Below, in pieces: positions 6,607 to 12,931 of a stretch of 15,200 nucleotides of DNA. The stretch lies in the NCBI GenBank assembly GCA_015661795.1, contig DQVJ01000019.1, forward strand, positions 1 through 15,200, read 5' to 3'. The notes beneath the pieces were generated by a model, which saw nothing but the letters and a program-made list of their open reading frames with translations, ran no database searches and was not told where the DNA came from. The first letter of the stretch is position 1, and every line of letters begins with the position of its first letter. Made by a program: the position numbers and the translations under genes. This DNA comes from Sulfurovum sp. GTDB taxonomy: Bacteria > Campylobacterota > Campylobacteria > Campylobacterales > Sulfurovaceae.

Positions 6607-6627
6607 CTTGATTGACATCGACTAAAC
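6607..6627. promoter_or_regulatory. HAIR-like inverted repeat, candidate HspR operator
   Basis: CTTGATT, seven bases, then ACTAAAC matches the HAIR consensus CTTGAGT-N7-ACTCAAG at 6 of 7 and 5 of 7 positions with the exact spacing. It covers the -35 box (6612-6617) of the cbpA-hspR promoter, where bound HspR would block RNA polymerase. Autoregulation of cbpA-hspR by HspR is established in Helicobacter; its operation here is inferred. Confidence 0.55.
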
Positions 6628-6641
6628 TTTTTTGATATAAT
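6612..6641 (+). promoter_or_regulatory. Sigma-70 promoter of cbpA-hspR
   Basis: A perfect TTGACA (6612-6617) and a perfect TATAAT (6636-6641) are separated by 18 bases, with TGA before the -10 forming an extended -10. This is the best promoter in the window. The leader to the ATG at 6689 would be about 40 bases. Confidence 0.85.
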
Positions 6642-6688
6642 TCACAAAAATCTAATTATTGTATGTTATATACAAGTAGGAAAAGAAT

Positions 6689-7543
6689 ATGTCAAAAAGT
6701 TTATATGAAACACTTGGTGTGGGCGAAAATGCTTCTGCTGACGAAATCAAAAAAGCTTATAGGAAACTTGCAAGAAAATATCATCCTGATATTAACAAAG
6801 AAGAGAGTGCAGTCGATAAATTTAAAGAAATTAATGCTGCTTATGAAGTACTGTCAGATGAGCAGAAAAAAGCACAATATGATCAGTATGGTGATTCAAT
6901 GTTTGGTGGTCAAAATTTCCATGACTTTGCATCCTCACAAGGAGGGGGTGTAGACCTTGATGAAATCTTACGTCAAATGTTTGGTGGAGGAGGAGGTTTT
7001 AGCAGTTCACAAGGTGGTTTTGGAGGCTTTGGTGGTGGTTTTTCTGGTCCAGACCTTGATATGCAGGCGCGTATTACTATTCCATTTATGGTATCTGTGA
7101 CAGGGGGAAAGCATCAGGTATCTGCCAATGGTCAAAGTTTTGATATTAAGATTCCTGCAGGTATCAAAAGTGGTGAAACCATGCGTGTACGTGGCAAAGG
7201 AAAACACTATCAGGGACAAGTGGGTGACTTACTCATACAGGTGGAGGTAGCAGCTTCTGACGAATATGAAAGAAAAGGTGATAATTTATATAAAATATTT
7301 GATGTACCACTAAAAGAGGCACTTTTTGGAGGGAAGATCGCAGTGGATACTCCTGAAAAGGAAGTGTCGTTAAAAGTACCGAAAAATACAAAAAATGGTC
7401 AAAAATTTAGATTAAAAGGTAAAGGTGTACCAGATAGAAAAACAGCTATGAGAGGTGACTTGTATTTAGTTGCAAATGTTGTTTTACCAGATGTAGATAC
7501 CCTTGATGACGACTTAAAGAAGGCTTTAGAAGCTAAACTATAA
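6689..7543 (+). CDS. cbpA: DnaJ-like co-chaperone CbpA
   Basis: This class B J-protein (284 aa) stimulates the ATPase of DnaK and delivers unfolded substrates to it in the cytosol. The J domain spans about residues 4-70 with the essential H-P-D at 32-34. A Gly/Phe-rich linker follows (about 85-120, with runs of Gly and F-G-G repeats). Two C-terminal beta-domains (about 125-280) bind substrate. The cysteine-rich zinc region of true DnaJ is absent, which makes this CbpA rather than DnaJ. AGGAAAAG precedes the ATG. hspR follows after 16 bases, the standard Campylobacterota arrangement, so cbpA should be repressed by HspR and induced by heat shock. Confidence 0.93.
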   Translation: MSKSLYETLGVGENASADEIKKAYRKLARKYHPDINKEESAVDKFKEINAAYEVLSDEQKKAQYDQYGDSMFGGQNFHDFASSQGGGVDLDEILRQMFGGGGGFSSSQGGFGGFGGGFSGPDLDMQARITIPFMVSVTGGKHQVSANGQSFDIKIPAGIKSGETMRVRGKGKHYQGQVGDLLIQVEVAASDEYERKGDNLYKIFDVPLKEALFGGKIAVDTPEKEVSLKVPKNTKNGQKFRLKGKGVPDRKTAMRGDLYLVANVVLPDVDTLDDDLKKALEAKL

Positions 7544-7559
7544 TTATAAAGGATTTTTT

Positions 7560-7931
7560 ATGCATAGTTATGATGAACCTGTATATCTTATTTCCGTAGT
7601 AGCAACTATGTTGGATATTCACCCTCAGACTTTGAGGCAATATGAAAGAGAAGGTTTGGTTGAACCCTCTCGTACCCAAGGACGAATGCGTTTATATTCA
7701 CAACGTGACATTGACCGTATGAAGCTTATTTTGAGACTCACACGTCAAATGGGTGTCAATCTTGCTGGTGTCGATATTGCATTGCAACTTAAAGAACAAA
7801 TAGATCAAATGCAAGTTGAAATAGATCAGCTTAGAAAAGAACTTTCAAAAGTAAATCGTAATGGTTCCGTACATGTAAGTAAAGCATTGGTGACAACTTC
7901 TGCGTATGATATTATTATTTTTGAGGAATAA
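7560..7931 (+). CDS. hspR: Heat-shock repressor HspR (MerR family)
   Basis: This cytosolic DNA-binding repressor (123 aa) controls chaperone operons through HAIR-type inverted repeats. The N-terminal winged-helix domain (about 8-75) has the MerR pattern V-A-T-M-L-D-I-H-P-Q-T-L-R-Q-Y-E-R-E-G-L, followed by the Arg/Tyr wing R-M-R-L-Y-S-Q-R-D. A dimerisation coiled coil lies at about 80-105 (L-K-E-Q-I-D-Q-M-Q-V-E-I-D-Q-L-R). The C-terminus is short and non-metal-binding, as usual for HspR. AAAGGA lies 6-11 bases before the ATG. It is the second gene of the cbpA operon, and a HAIR-like site on the operon promoter suggests autorepression. No further operon gene is visible: the next gene is convergent. 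Confidence 0.93.
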   Translation: MHSYDEPVYLISVVATMLDIHPQTLRQYEREGLVEPSRTQGRMRLYSQRDIDRMKLILRLTRQMGVNLAGVDIALQLKEQIDQMQVEIDQLRKELSKVNRNGSVHVSKALVTTSAYDIIIFEE

Positions 7932-7953
7932 TTGAGAATTTGATGATGAGAAG

Positions 7954-7993
7954 AATTGCATAACAATATGATGAATCAATTTGAAATGCAATT
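7954..7993. terminator. Weak inverted repeat between hspR and the convergent lipoprotein gene
   Basis: AATTGCA (7954-7960) and TGCAATT (7987-7993) are complementary but enclose a 26-base loop and have no strong T-run. This is the only inverted repeat seen at this junction, and it overlaps the last codons of the minus-strand gene. A terminator role is doubtful. Confidence 0.2.
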
Positions 7994-8365
7994 ATTTCCT
8001 CTTGAACCCCATTTAACAATTATACCTTTTTGATCAGTTTCTATAAATAATTTACATGACTGGTATACAATATCATTACTATATCCAAGCATGCCATAAC
8101 TTCCATAATATCCACCATAACCATAGCCATAACTCATTATGGGTATAGAAGGTATACTATATATATTAGAACGTTCATATACATACACTTGATTTTTGTT
8201 TGCCAGTACATAAGTCGTGTCTGGATAACCGATTTGTTTCATGAGACTATGAATGTTTTGACCCAACCATGAGTCATATTTTTTTACAAAATTTTGATGT
8301 GTTGCACAGCCTTGAATAGAGAACATACTGAGAGATATCACGAGAAAAATGAGAAGGTTTTTCAT
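7976..8365 (-). CDS. Small lipoprotein, possibly SmpA/BamE-like fold, with Tyr-Gly tract
   Basis: I chose the ATG at 8365 (129 aa) because it gives a normal signal peptide (M-K-N-L-L-I-F-L) and has AAGGT 8 bases upstream. A longer frame from 8404 would place 13 residues before the signal. The lipobox is S-I-Q-G-C with Cys20; Gln at -2 is unusual but tolerated. Residues about 30-66 (W-L-G-Q-N-I-H-S-L-M-K-Q-I-G-Y-P-D-T, then a V-Y-V-Y strand) follow the helix-turn-strand pattern of SmpA/OmlA/BamE domains. A Tyr/Gly-rich tract (about 79-91) interrupts the fold. The C-terminal part (F-I-E-T-D-Q-K-G-I-I-V-K-W, then G-N-N-C) has a Cys pair, 104 and 126. Probably envelope-located; function unknown. 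Confidence 0.75.
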   Translation of the reverse strand: MKNLLIFLVISLSMFSIQGCATHQNFVKKYDSWLGQNIHSLMKQIGYPDTTYVLANKNQVYVYERSNIYSIPSIPIMSYGYGYGGYYGSYGMLGYSNDIVYQSCKLFIETDQKGIIVKWGSRGNNCISN

Positions 8366-8394
8366 GATTTTACCTTTTATTGTTGATATGTTTA

Positions 8395-8403
8395 AGTATA
8401 GCA
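8395..8403 (-). promoter_or_regulatory. Extended -10 box (TGCTATACT) of the small lipoprotein gene
   Basis: On the minus strand TGC directly precedes TATACT, an extended -10 element. Transcription would start near 8388, giving a leader of about 22 bases. This also supports the start at 8365 over 8404, because the longer frame would begin upstream of the transcript. Confidence 0.6.
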
Positions 8404-8452
8404 TATTGTCTGTTATGTACTTTATTTTTTATAAAAGAGAATGGATATAGGG

Positions 8453-8458
8453 TATACT
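8453..8458 (+). promoter_or_regulatory. -10 box (TATACT) of the antiporter gene
   Basis: TATACT predicts a start near 8465 and a leader of about 37 bases that includes AAGGAG. The -35 region is only A/T-rich. This box is back to back with the small lipoprotein promoter on the other strand. Confidence 0.4.
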
Positions 8459-8501
8459 TACATTTTCTGTTAGTTAGTTGGATATAAGGAGAAAAAATAT
8501 T

Positions 8502-10115
8502 ATGCTTGAAATCATTGTTTTAACTATTTTTATAGCTACTATTATCAATATTATTCTTACTAAGTTTCATATTCCTACTATTATTGGATATATTGTTACA
8601 GGTATCTTCATTACCTATTTTTTACAACTTACACATGCCAACAATTCAAAAGAGTTGCATATCATCGCAGAATTTGGAATAGTATTTTTAATGTTTACTA
8701 TAGGACTTGAATTTTCTATTCATCATCTTTCGAAAATGCGAAAAGAAGTTTTTGTTTATGGTGGCTTGCAAGTAGGTATCAGCCTTTTGGTTTTTTTCTT
8801 TATTTCTTATTATTTATTTGATATTGATGTGAAATCATCCATTATTATAGGGGCTGCATTAGCTCTTTCTTCTACTGCAATTGTATTAAAATTGCTCAAC
8901 AGCAATCGTGAAATTAATAATGAGTATGGAAGGCGTTCATTGGGGATATTAATCTTTCAGGATATGATGGTGATTCCTATACTTTTAATGATAACCATTT
9001 TTTCTGCAAGTGATTTTTCATTAGGTACATTGTTATTAAAAACATTTTTGGATGCTATCATATTATTTATCATTTTATGGGCATTTGGAAAATATATCCT
9101 AGAACCTTTTTTTAATGAAGTAGTCAAAAGTAATTCAGATGAAATTTTTATAGGTTCTATACTCTTTCTAGTTATGGGAGCCTCTGTACTCGCACATTCT
9201 TTAGGCTTCTCGTATTCATTGGGTGCATTTATAGCAGGTATGATTATCGCGGAAACACATTACAAGCATCAAGTTGAAGCAGATCTGATTCCTTTTAGAG
9301 ATTTATTGTTGGGTATCTTTTTTATTACGGTAGGGATGCAGATAGATTTTTCAGTGATTAGAGAATATTTGGGAACTATTATAGGTTTGTTAGTACTTTT
9401 AACGGTACTGAAAATGGGAATTTTATATGTATTGTTAAGAGTAGTATCAAGTCAGCGTGTAGCTCTAAAAACATCTTTAGCACTTTTCCAGCTAGGTGAG
9501 TTTGGTCTTGTGATTTTTGAACTTGCCAATGTAGAAGAGTTAGTGAACCCAGTTATTTCTCAAGTATTAATTGCTACGATTATATTGTCTATGATTATGA
9601 CACCTTTTGTATTGCGAAATATATCTTTTTTAGCAAGTCTGATACTTCATACTGAGGAAAACATGGATGTTGAGATGAGAAAAGAACATGATTTACGCGA
9701 TCATATCATTGTGCTTGGATATGGTCGATTGGGACGTAAAGTTTGTGAAAAACTTGAAGAAAATGGTGTAAAATATATTGCAATAGAAAGTAACATGCAT
9801 AATGTTAAAGAGGCACAAAAAAGTGGACAATATGTTATTTTTGGTAATGCAGGCAAACGGAGTATCTTAGAATCAGTCAATATTTCTGAAGCCAGTGCAA
9901 TAGTAATAGCCTTGGATAACAGTAAAAAATTACATTTAGTGTGTAACGTACTTTCTAAAATTGTTACAAAAGGGAAAGTTATCATAAAAGTGAATCAGTT
10001 TAAAGAAAAAGATGAATTATTAAAAGAATTTCCAAATTATGAAATAGTAGTTGGTACTGAACAGATTGCACAGGGTATGGTTGATTCTGTACTTACATGT
10101 AAAATTGTTGAATAA
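8502..10115 (+). CDS. KefB-type (CPA2) cation:proton antiporter with RCK domain
   Basis: This inner-membrane protein (537 aa) is predicted to exchange K+ or Na+ for protons. The N-terminal Na_H_Exchanger domain (about 5-375) has about a dozen hydrophobic segments and CPA2 signatures G-A-A-L-A-L-S-S-T-A-I-V-L-K-L and S-L-G-A-F-I-A-G-M-I-I-A-E-T. A cytosolic TrkA-N/RCK Rossmann domain follows (about 400-515), with G-Y-G-R-L-G at 406-411 and an acidic residue ending the next strand (I-A-I-E-S), as in NAD(H)-binding members. There is no C-terminal TrkA-C domain. The ATG at 8502 is preferred over an in-frame TTG at 8478, because AAGGAG (8486-8491) lies at correct spacing before the ATG and would be inside the gene otherwise. 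Ion specificity cannot be told from sequence. Confidence 0.88.
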   Translation: MLEIIVLTIFIATIINIILTKFHIPTIIGYIVTGIFITYFLQLTHANNSKELHIIAEFGIVFLMFTIGLEFSIHHLSKMRKEVFVYGGLQVGISLLVFFFISYYLFDIDVKSSIIIGAALALSSTAIVLKLLNSNREINNEYGRRSLGILIFQDMMVIPILLMITIFSASDFSLGTLLLKTFLDAIILFIILWAFGKYILEPFFNEVVKSNSDEIFIGSILFLVMGASVLAHSLGFSYSLGAFIAGMIIAETHYKHQVEADLIPFRDLLLGIFFITVGMQIDFSVIREYLGTIIGLLVLLTVLKMGILYVLLRVVSSQRVALKTSLALFQLGEFGLVIFELANVEELVNPVISQVLIATIILSMIMTPFVLRNISFLASLILHTEENMDVEMRKEHDLRDHIIVLGYGRLGRKVCEKLEENGVKYIAIESNMHNVKEAQKSGQYVIFGNAGKRSILESVNISEASAIVIALDNSKKLHLVCNVLSKIVTKGKVIIKVNQFKEKDELLKEFPNYEIVVGTEQIAQGMVDSVLTCKIVE

Positions 10116-10126
10116 TGTAATATCAT

Positions 10127-10144
10127 ATTATATGTAAATATAAT
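10127..10144. terminator. A/T-only hairpin between the antiporter gene and the tRNA
   Basis: ATTATAT (10127-10133) pairs with ATATAAT (10138-10144) around GTAA. It lies 12 bases after the antiporter stop and about 50 bases past the tRNA 3' end on the other strand. It has no G-C pair and no long T-run, so as a terminator for either strand it is weak. Confidence 0.3.
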
Positions 10145-10194
10145 TTGGATGACTGATATAGTGCAAATAAATTTTGTTGTAATAAAGTGAGAAG

Positions 10195-10271
10195 TGGTGG
10201 GTCCTCGGGGACTCGAACCCCGGACCACTCGGTTATGAGCCGAGTGCTCTAACCAGCTGAGCTAAGGACCC
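10195..10271 (-). tRNA. tRNA with CAU anticodon (Ile2 or elongator Met)
   Basis: The minus strand folds into a complete 77-base cloverleaf. It has the acceptor stem GGGUCCU/AGGACCC, a D arm with AGCUCAGC-UGGUUAGAGC, the anticodon stem CUCGG/CCGAG with loop CUCAUAA (anticodon at 10235-10237), and a T arm with GGUUCGAGUCC. CCA is encoded. It is not an initiator: G1-C72 is paired and the anticodon stem lacks the three consecutive G-C pairs. The acceptor start (G-G-G-x-C-C-U-U-A-G) and the anticodon stem resemble tRNA-Ile2, whose C34 is converted to lysidine by TilS so that it reads AUA, but elongator tRNA-Met is not excluded. Its 5' base directly follows the rodA stop codon, so it is probably cut from the rodA transcript by RNase P. 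Confidence 0.95.
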
Positions 10272-11417
10272 TTATTTGATTGCTGGTTTTTCTTTCGAAA
10301 TCATAGTTATTTTCGAGTCAGAAGTATATCGACTGTAGTCTTTAAAAGTAATTAAATTTTGAAGAATTCCAAAGATTACTGCAAAAATAATAAATGAAGT
10401 TCCTCCATGGCTAAACATGGGCAAGGGTAGACCTACAACTGGAGCCAAACCTATAATCATATAAATGTTCACTCCCATATATACAAACAACAAAAATGCT
10501 AGTCCTGAAGCAAAAGCTTTAATAAGATAATCACTGGCATATTTAGCAGAGATATACAATAAATTAAATATCAGTAAAATATAAAGAGCAATGACCAGCA
10601 TCATCCCTTTAAAGCCAAATCTTTCGCCTAAATATGCAAAAATAAAATCTGTTGAGGATACCGGTAGAAATTTAAGTTGTGTTTGTGTGGCATTGTTTTT
10701 TGATTGTCCTTCAAGCCCTCCTGAACCTATGGCTATTAATGCTTGATTGACATGATAACTGGGTTTACCGACAAAGTCAGTAATACGTTTTTTTTGGTAG
10801 GGTTTTAACTGTCCATAAAGAAGTGGTGCACTCAGTCCTAAGATGATGACAATACCTGCCCATATTTTCCAGTTAATTCCCACAATGAATAAAATACCAT
10901 ACCCTGTGATAAGAAGTACCAATGCCGTACCTAAGTCTGGCTCTTTTGCAATGAGTATAAAAGGGATAACAATGACGGTGGAGAGTTTAATGAATTGTAT
11001 GAGACCATATCCTTTGTCTTCAGGAGGTCTTTTGGAGATAAGGTACCCCAACATCATGATAACTGATACCTTGATAAATTCTGAAGGTTGTATAGTGAGT
11101 CCTACCACAGGTATCTCAATCCATCTTTGTGCTCCTAGGATACTTTTTCCTATAAACTCTACAGCAATGAGTAATCCAAGGTTGGCAATGTAAAAAAAAG
11201 GTATAAACCACCAGATAATACGTCTCCAAGGTATAATAAATGAGATAAAAAAGACAATGGCAGCAATAAAGTAGTAAATCATTTGTTTTGTAAAGAGATT
11301 GGGGTTGATTTCTCTAATAAGATAAGAAGAAATAACAAACAGTGGGATAAGTTGCAGCATTAAAAAGTATGAAAAATTTTTATATACACGTTTGTCAGGT
11401 TTTAATGTAGATGCCAT
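10272..11417 (-). CDS. rodA: Rod-shape protein RodA (SEDS peptidoglycan glycosyltransferase)
   Basis: This polytopic inner-membrane enzyme (381 aa, about ten membrane segments) polymerises lipid II into glycan strands for side-wall elongation, normally with a class B penicillin-binding protein such as PBP2. SEDS-family marks are G-A-Q-R-W-I-E-I-P with I-Q-P-S-E-F-I-K (about 98-118), K-E-P-D-L-G-T-A-L (about 161-169), the segment S-S-T-D-F-I-F-A-Y-L-G-E-R-F-G with acidic residues of the extracellular loop, and G-L-P-L-P-M-F-S-H-G-G-T-S-F near the C-terminus. The last motif reads S-H-G-G-T rather than the S-Y-G-G-S common in FtsW, supporting RodA. The start has a modest AGAGAAA ribosome-binding site. 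An extended -10 lies just upstream. The stop codon abuts the tRNA gene with no gap. Confidence 0.9.
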   Translation of the reverse strand: MASTLKPDKRVYKNFSYFLMLQLIPLFVISSYLIREINPNLFTKQMIYYFIAAIVFFISFIIPWRRIIWWFIPFFYIANLGLLIAVEFIGKSILGAQRWIEIPVVGLTIQPSEFIKVSVIMMLGYLISKRPPEDKGYGLIQFIKLSTVIVIPFILIAKEPDLGTALVLLITGYGILFIVGINWKIWAGIVIILGLSAPLLYGQLKPYQKKRITDFVGKPSYHVNQALIAIGSGGLEGQSKNNATQTQLKFLPVSSTDFIFAYLGERFGFKGMMLVIALYILLIFNLLYISAKYASDYLIKAFASGLAFLLFVYMGVNIYMIIGLAPVVGLPLPMFSHGGTSFIIFAVIFGILQNLITFKDYSRYTSDSKITMISKEKPAIK

Positions 11418-11437
11418 TTTTTCTCTATTTTTAAGAT

Positions 11438-11446
11438 ATTATATCA
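11438..11446 (-). promoter_or_regulatory. Extended -10 promoter (TGATATAAT) of rodA
   Basis: On the minus strand TGA directly precedes a perfect TATAAT (11438-11443). Transcription would start near 11431, leaving a leader of about 14 bases. A small inverted repeat (AGATAT...ATATCT) overlaps it in the 70-bp region shared with divergent pgeF. Confidence 0.6.
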
Positions 11447-11487
11447 AAAGATATCTATGACTTGAGAAAAAAAGTAAAAGGTTAAAA

Positions 11488-12249
11488 ATGATTGGCTTCG
11501 AGAGATTTGAAAACCTTACCAACATTGATGCATGTAGACATGCAATTACGATTAAAAAGAGTGCAATACCCTATAACAATTCAATGGCATTACATACAGG
11601 TGAAGATAAAACAACCATTATAAGAAATAGAAAACATATAGCTAAAGAGCTTCAATGGCATGAAAATATGTGTTTTATTGTAGCAAATCAAACGCATAGT
11701 GACTATATTCGTATTGTTAAAGCAAAAGAGCATAGAGGATGGGAGACGACAGAAAATGCGGTTGAAAATTGTGATGCATTGATAACAGACAGGAGAGGGA
11801 TTGTACTTACTATGTTGACTGCTGATTGTGTTCCTATCCTTCTTATAGATAAAAAACAAAATATTATCGCAGCTGTGCATGCAGGATGGAAAGGGACAAA
11901 AGAGGGGATACTTTCTAAGACTGTGAAAAAAATGTGTGAAACTTTTAATTGTGAAGCAGAAGATATTATAGCAGGTATTGGACCGTCTATTGGTAGATGC
12001 TGTTATGAGGTAGATAGTAATGTTTCAGACTGTTTTGATACATCAGAAAGTATTTATGTATCTAAAAATGGTAAATATATGCTTGATTTGCCTATGGTAA
12101 ACAAAAAACAACTTTTAAAAGCTGGTTTGCTAGAATCAAATATTGAGATGAGCACTATATGTACTTCCTGTGAAAATGAGAAGTTTTTCTCTTATAGAAA
12201 AGAGAAGGGCTGTAGCGGTAGATTTATGAGTATGATTGCTTTGGTGTAA
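11488..12249 (+). CDS. pgeF: Peptidoglycan editing factor PgeF (YfiH/laccase-domain family)
   Basis: Proteins of this family (253 aa here, typical length) were long labelled polyphenol oxidases or laccases. In E. coli PgeF removes wrongly incorporated residues such as L-Ser at the second position of peptidoglycan precursors, and family members also act on purine nucleosides. The metal-site residues are visible: His70 in N-Q-T-H-S, Cys114 in T-A-D-C-V-P and His131 in V-H-A-G-W-K-G. Further family motifs are D-A-L-I-T-D, I-G-P-S-I-G-R-C-C-Y-E-V and the C-terminal C-T-x-C with F-F-S-Y-R. AAAGG precedes the ATG. It is divergent from rodA, linking two wall-related genes. Its last 26 bases overlap the convergent DUF2461 gene. 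Confidence 0.9.
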   Translation: MIGFERFENLTNIDACRHAITIKKSAIPYNNSMALHTGEDKTTIIRNRKHIAKELQWHENMCFIVANQTHSDYIRIVKAKEHRGWETTENAVENCDALITDRRGIVLTMLTADCVPILLIDKKQNIIAAVHAGWKGTKEGILSKTVKKMCETFNCEAEDIIAGIGPSIGRCCYEVDSNVSDCFDTSESIYVSKNGKYMLDLPMVNKKQLLKAGLLESNIEMSTICTSCENEKFFSYRKEKGCSGRFMSMIALV

Positions 12250-12931
12250 AGAGAGTGAGTGAATAAAGCCATTGATGTAGGGCTAACATATCTTCATAAA
12301 TCTTGAAGTTTCGATTTATGATTTTGCTTGAATGAAAAACTTGGTCTGGAATAAATGTTTGATAGGCATACATAGAACCAAATTTTGCCAAATAAGCATA
12401 AGGTTTATCTGTATGTTCTTCAAATCCTTTAGGAAATCTTTTATATTTTTCTTCTGCTATTGTATACCCCTTTTCTTTGAGTGATTGAAGTATGAAGTGT
12501 AGCGCTTTACGTGTTGATTCATTTTTAATGTATTCTCTATAGTGTGAAAGAAGTGCTGGTTTGAAGTTACGTATACCTGTAGCTACAAAGACTTCAAAAG
12601 GATCATAATGCATGTAAAATGAGGCACTTTGCATTCTATGTGTAGAGCCCTGCCAAAAGATAATACCTATACGTTCTTTTATGGGGTCTAGTCTGTGAAA
12701 CCTTGCGTCCCTATAGATGCGAAAAAGTGATTTGTTTACTTTAGGGATAGCATGTATATGAGGGATAAGGATTTGTAGATGTTCTCCCATCTCTTCTACA
12801 TACGCTTTGTTGGGTATCACAATATACTTTTCATAGTCTTGTTTATGATTATCCAACCACTCTTTGGAATTGTTGGTGATGATGTTAGAAAGAAATGTTA
12901 AGCCTTTTTTTGGGAAACCATTAAATGACAT
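12224..12931 (-). CDS. DUF2461 family protein
   Basis: This soluble protein (235 aa) has no signal peptide or membrane segment. It shows the DUF2461 (TIGR02453) pattern: F-x-F-L-x-x-I-x-x-N-N-S-K-E-W-L-D-N-H-K near residues 12-30, then S-L-F-R-I-Y-R-D-A-R-F with basic and aromatic residues (about 69-79), and a Y-M-H-Y-D segment followed by G-I-R-N-F-K-P-A. The family is widespread and its biochemical role is not established. Its ATG shares one base with the stop codon of the dehydrogenase gene (TAATG), so translation is probably coupled. Its 3' end overlaps pgeF on the opposite strand by 26 bases. Confidence 0.88.
   Translation of the reverse strand: MSFNGFPKKGLTFLSNIITNNSKEWLDNHKQDYEKYIVIPNKAYVEEMGEHLQILIPHIHAIPKVNKSLFRIYRDARFHRLDPIKERIGIIFWQGSTHRMQSASFYMHYDPFEVFVATGIRNFKPALLSHYREYIKNESTRKALHFILQSLKEKGYTIAEEKYKRFPKGFEEHTDKPYAYLAKFGSMYAYQTFIPDQVFHSSKIINRNFKIYEDMLALHQWLYSLTLFTPKQSYS

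Noticed and set aside
6663..6953. Plus-strand frame overlapping the start of cbpA
   Set aside because: It is a shifted frame of the J-domain coding sequence, with a composition unlike a real protein and no family motifs.
8366..8404. Longer start for the small lipoprotein (13 extra residues)
   Set aside because: It would bury the signal peptide, lacks a ribosome-binding site and begins inside the extended -10 promoter.
8478..8501. TTG-started extension of the antiporter gene by eight codons
   Set aside because: The extension contains the AAGGAG ribosome-binding site of the ATG at 8502, and the extra residues are polar and charged, unlike the start of a membrane protein.
10195..10271. Initiator tRNA-fMet because of the CAU anticodon
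   Set aside because: G1-C72 is paired and the three consecutive G-C pairs of the initiator anticodon stem are missing.
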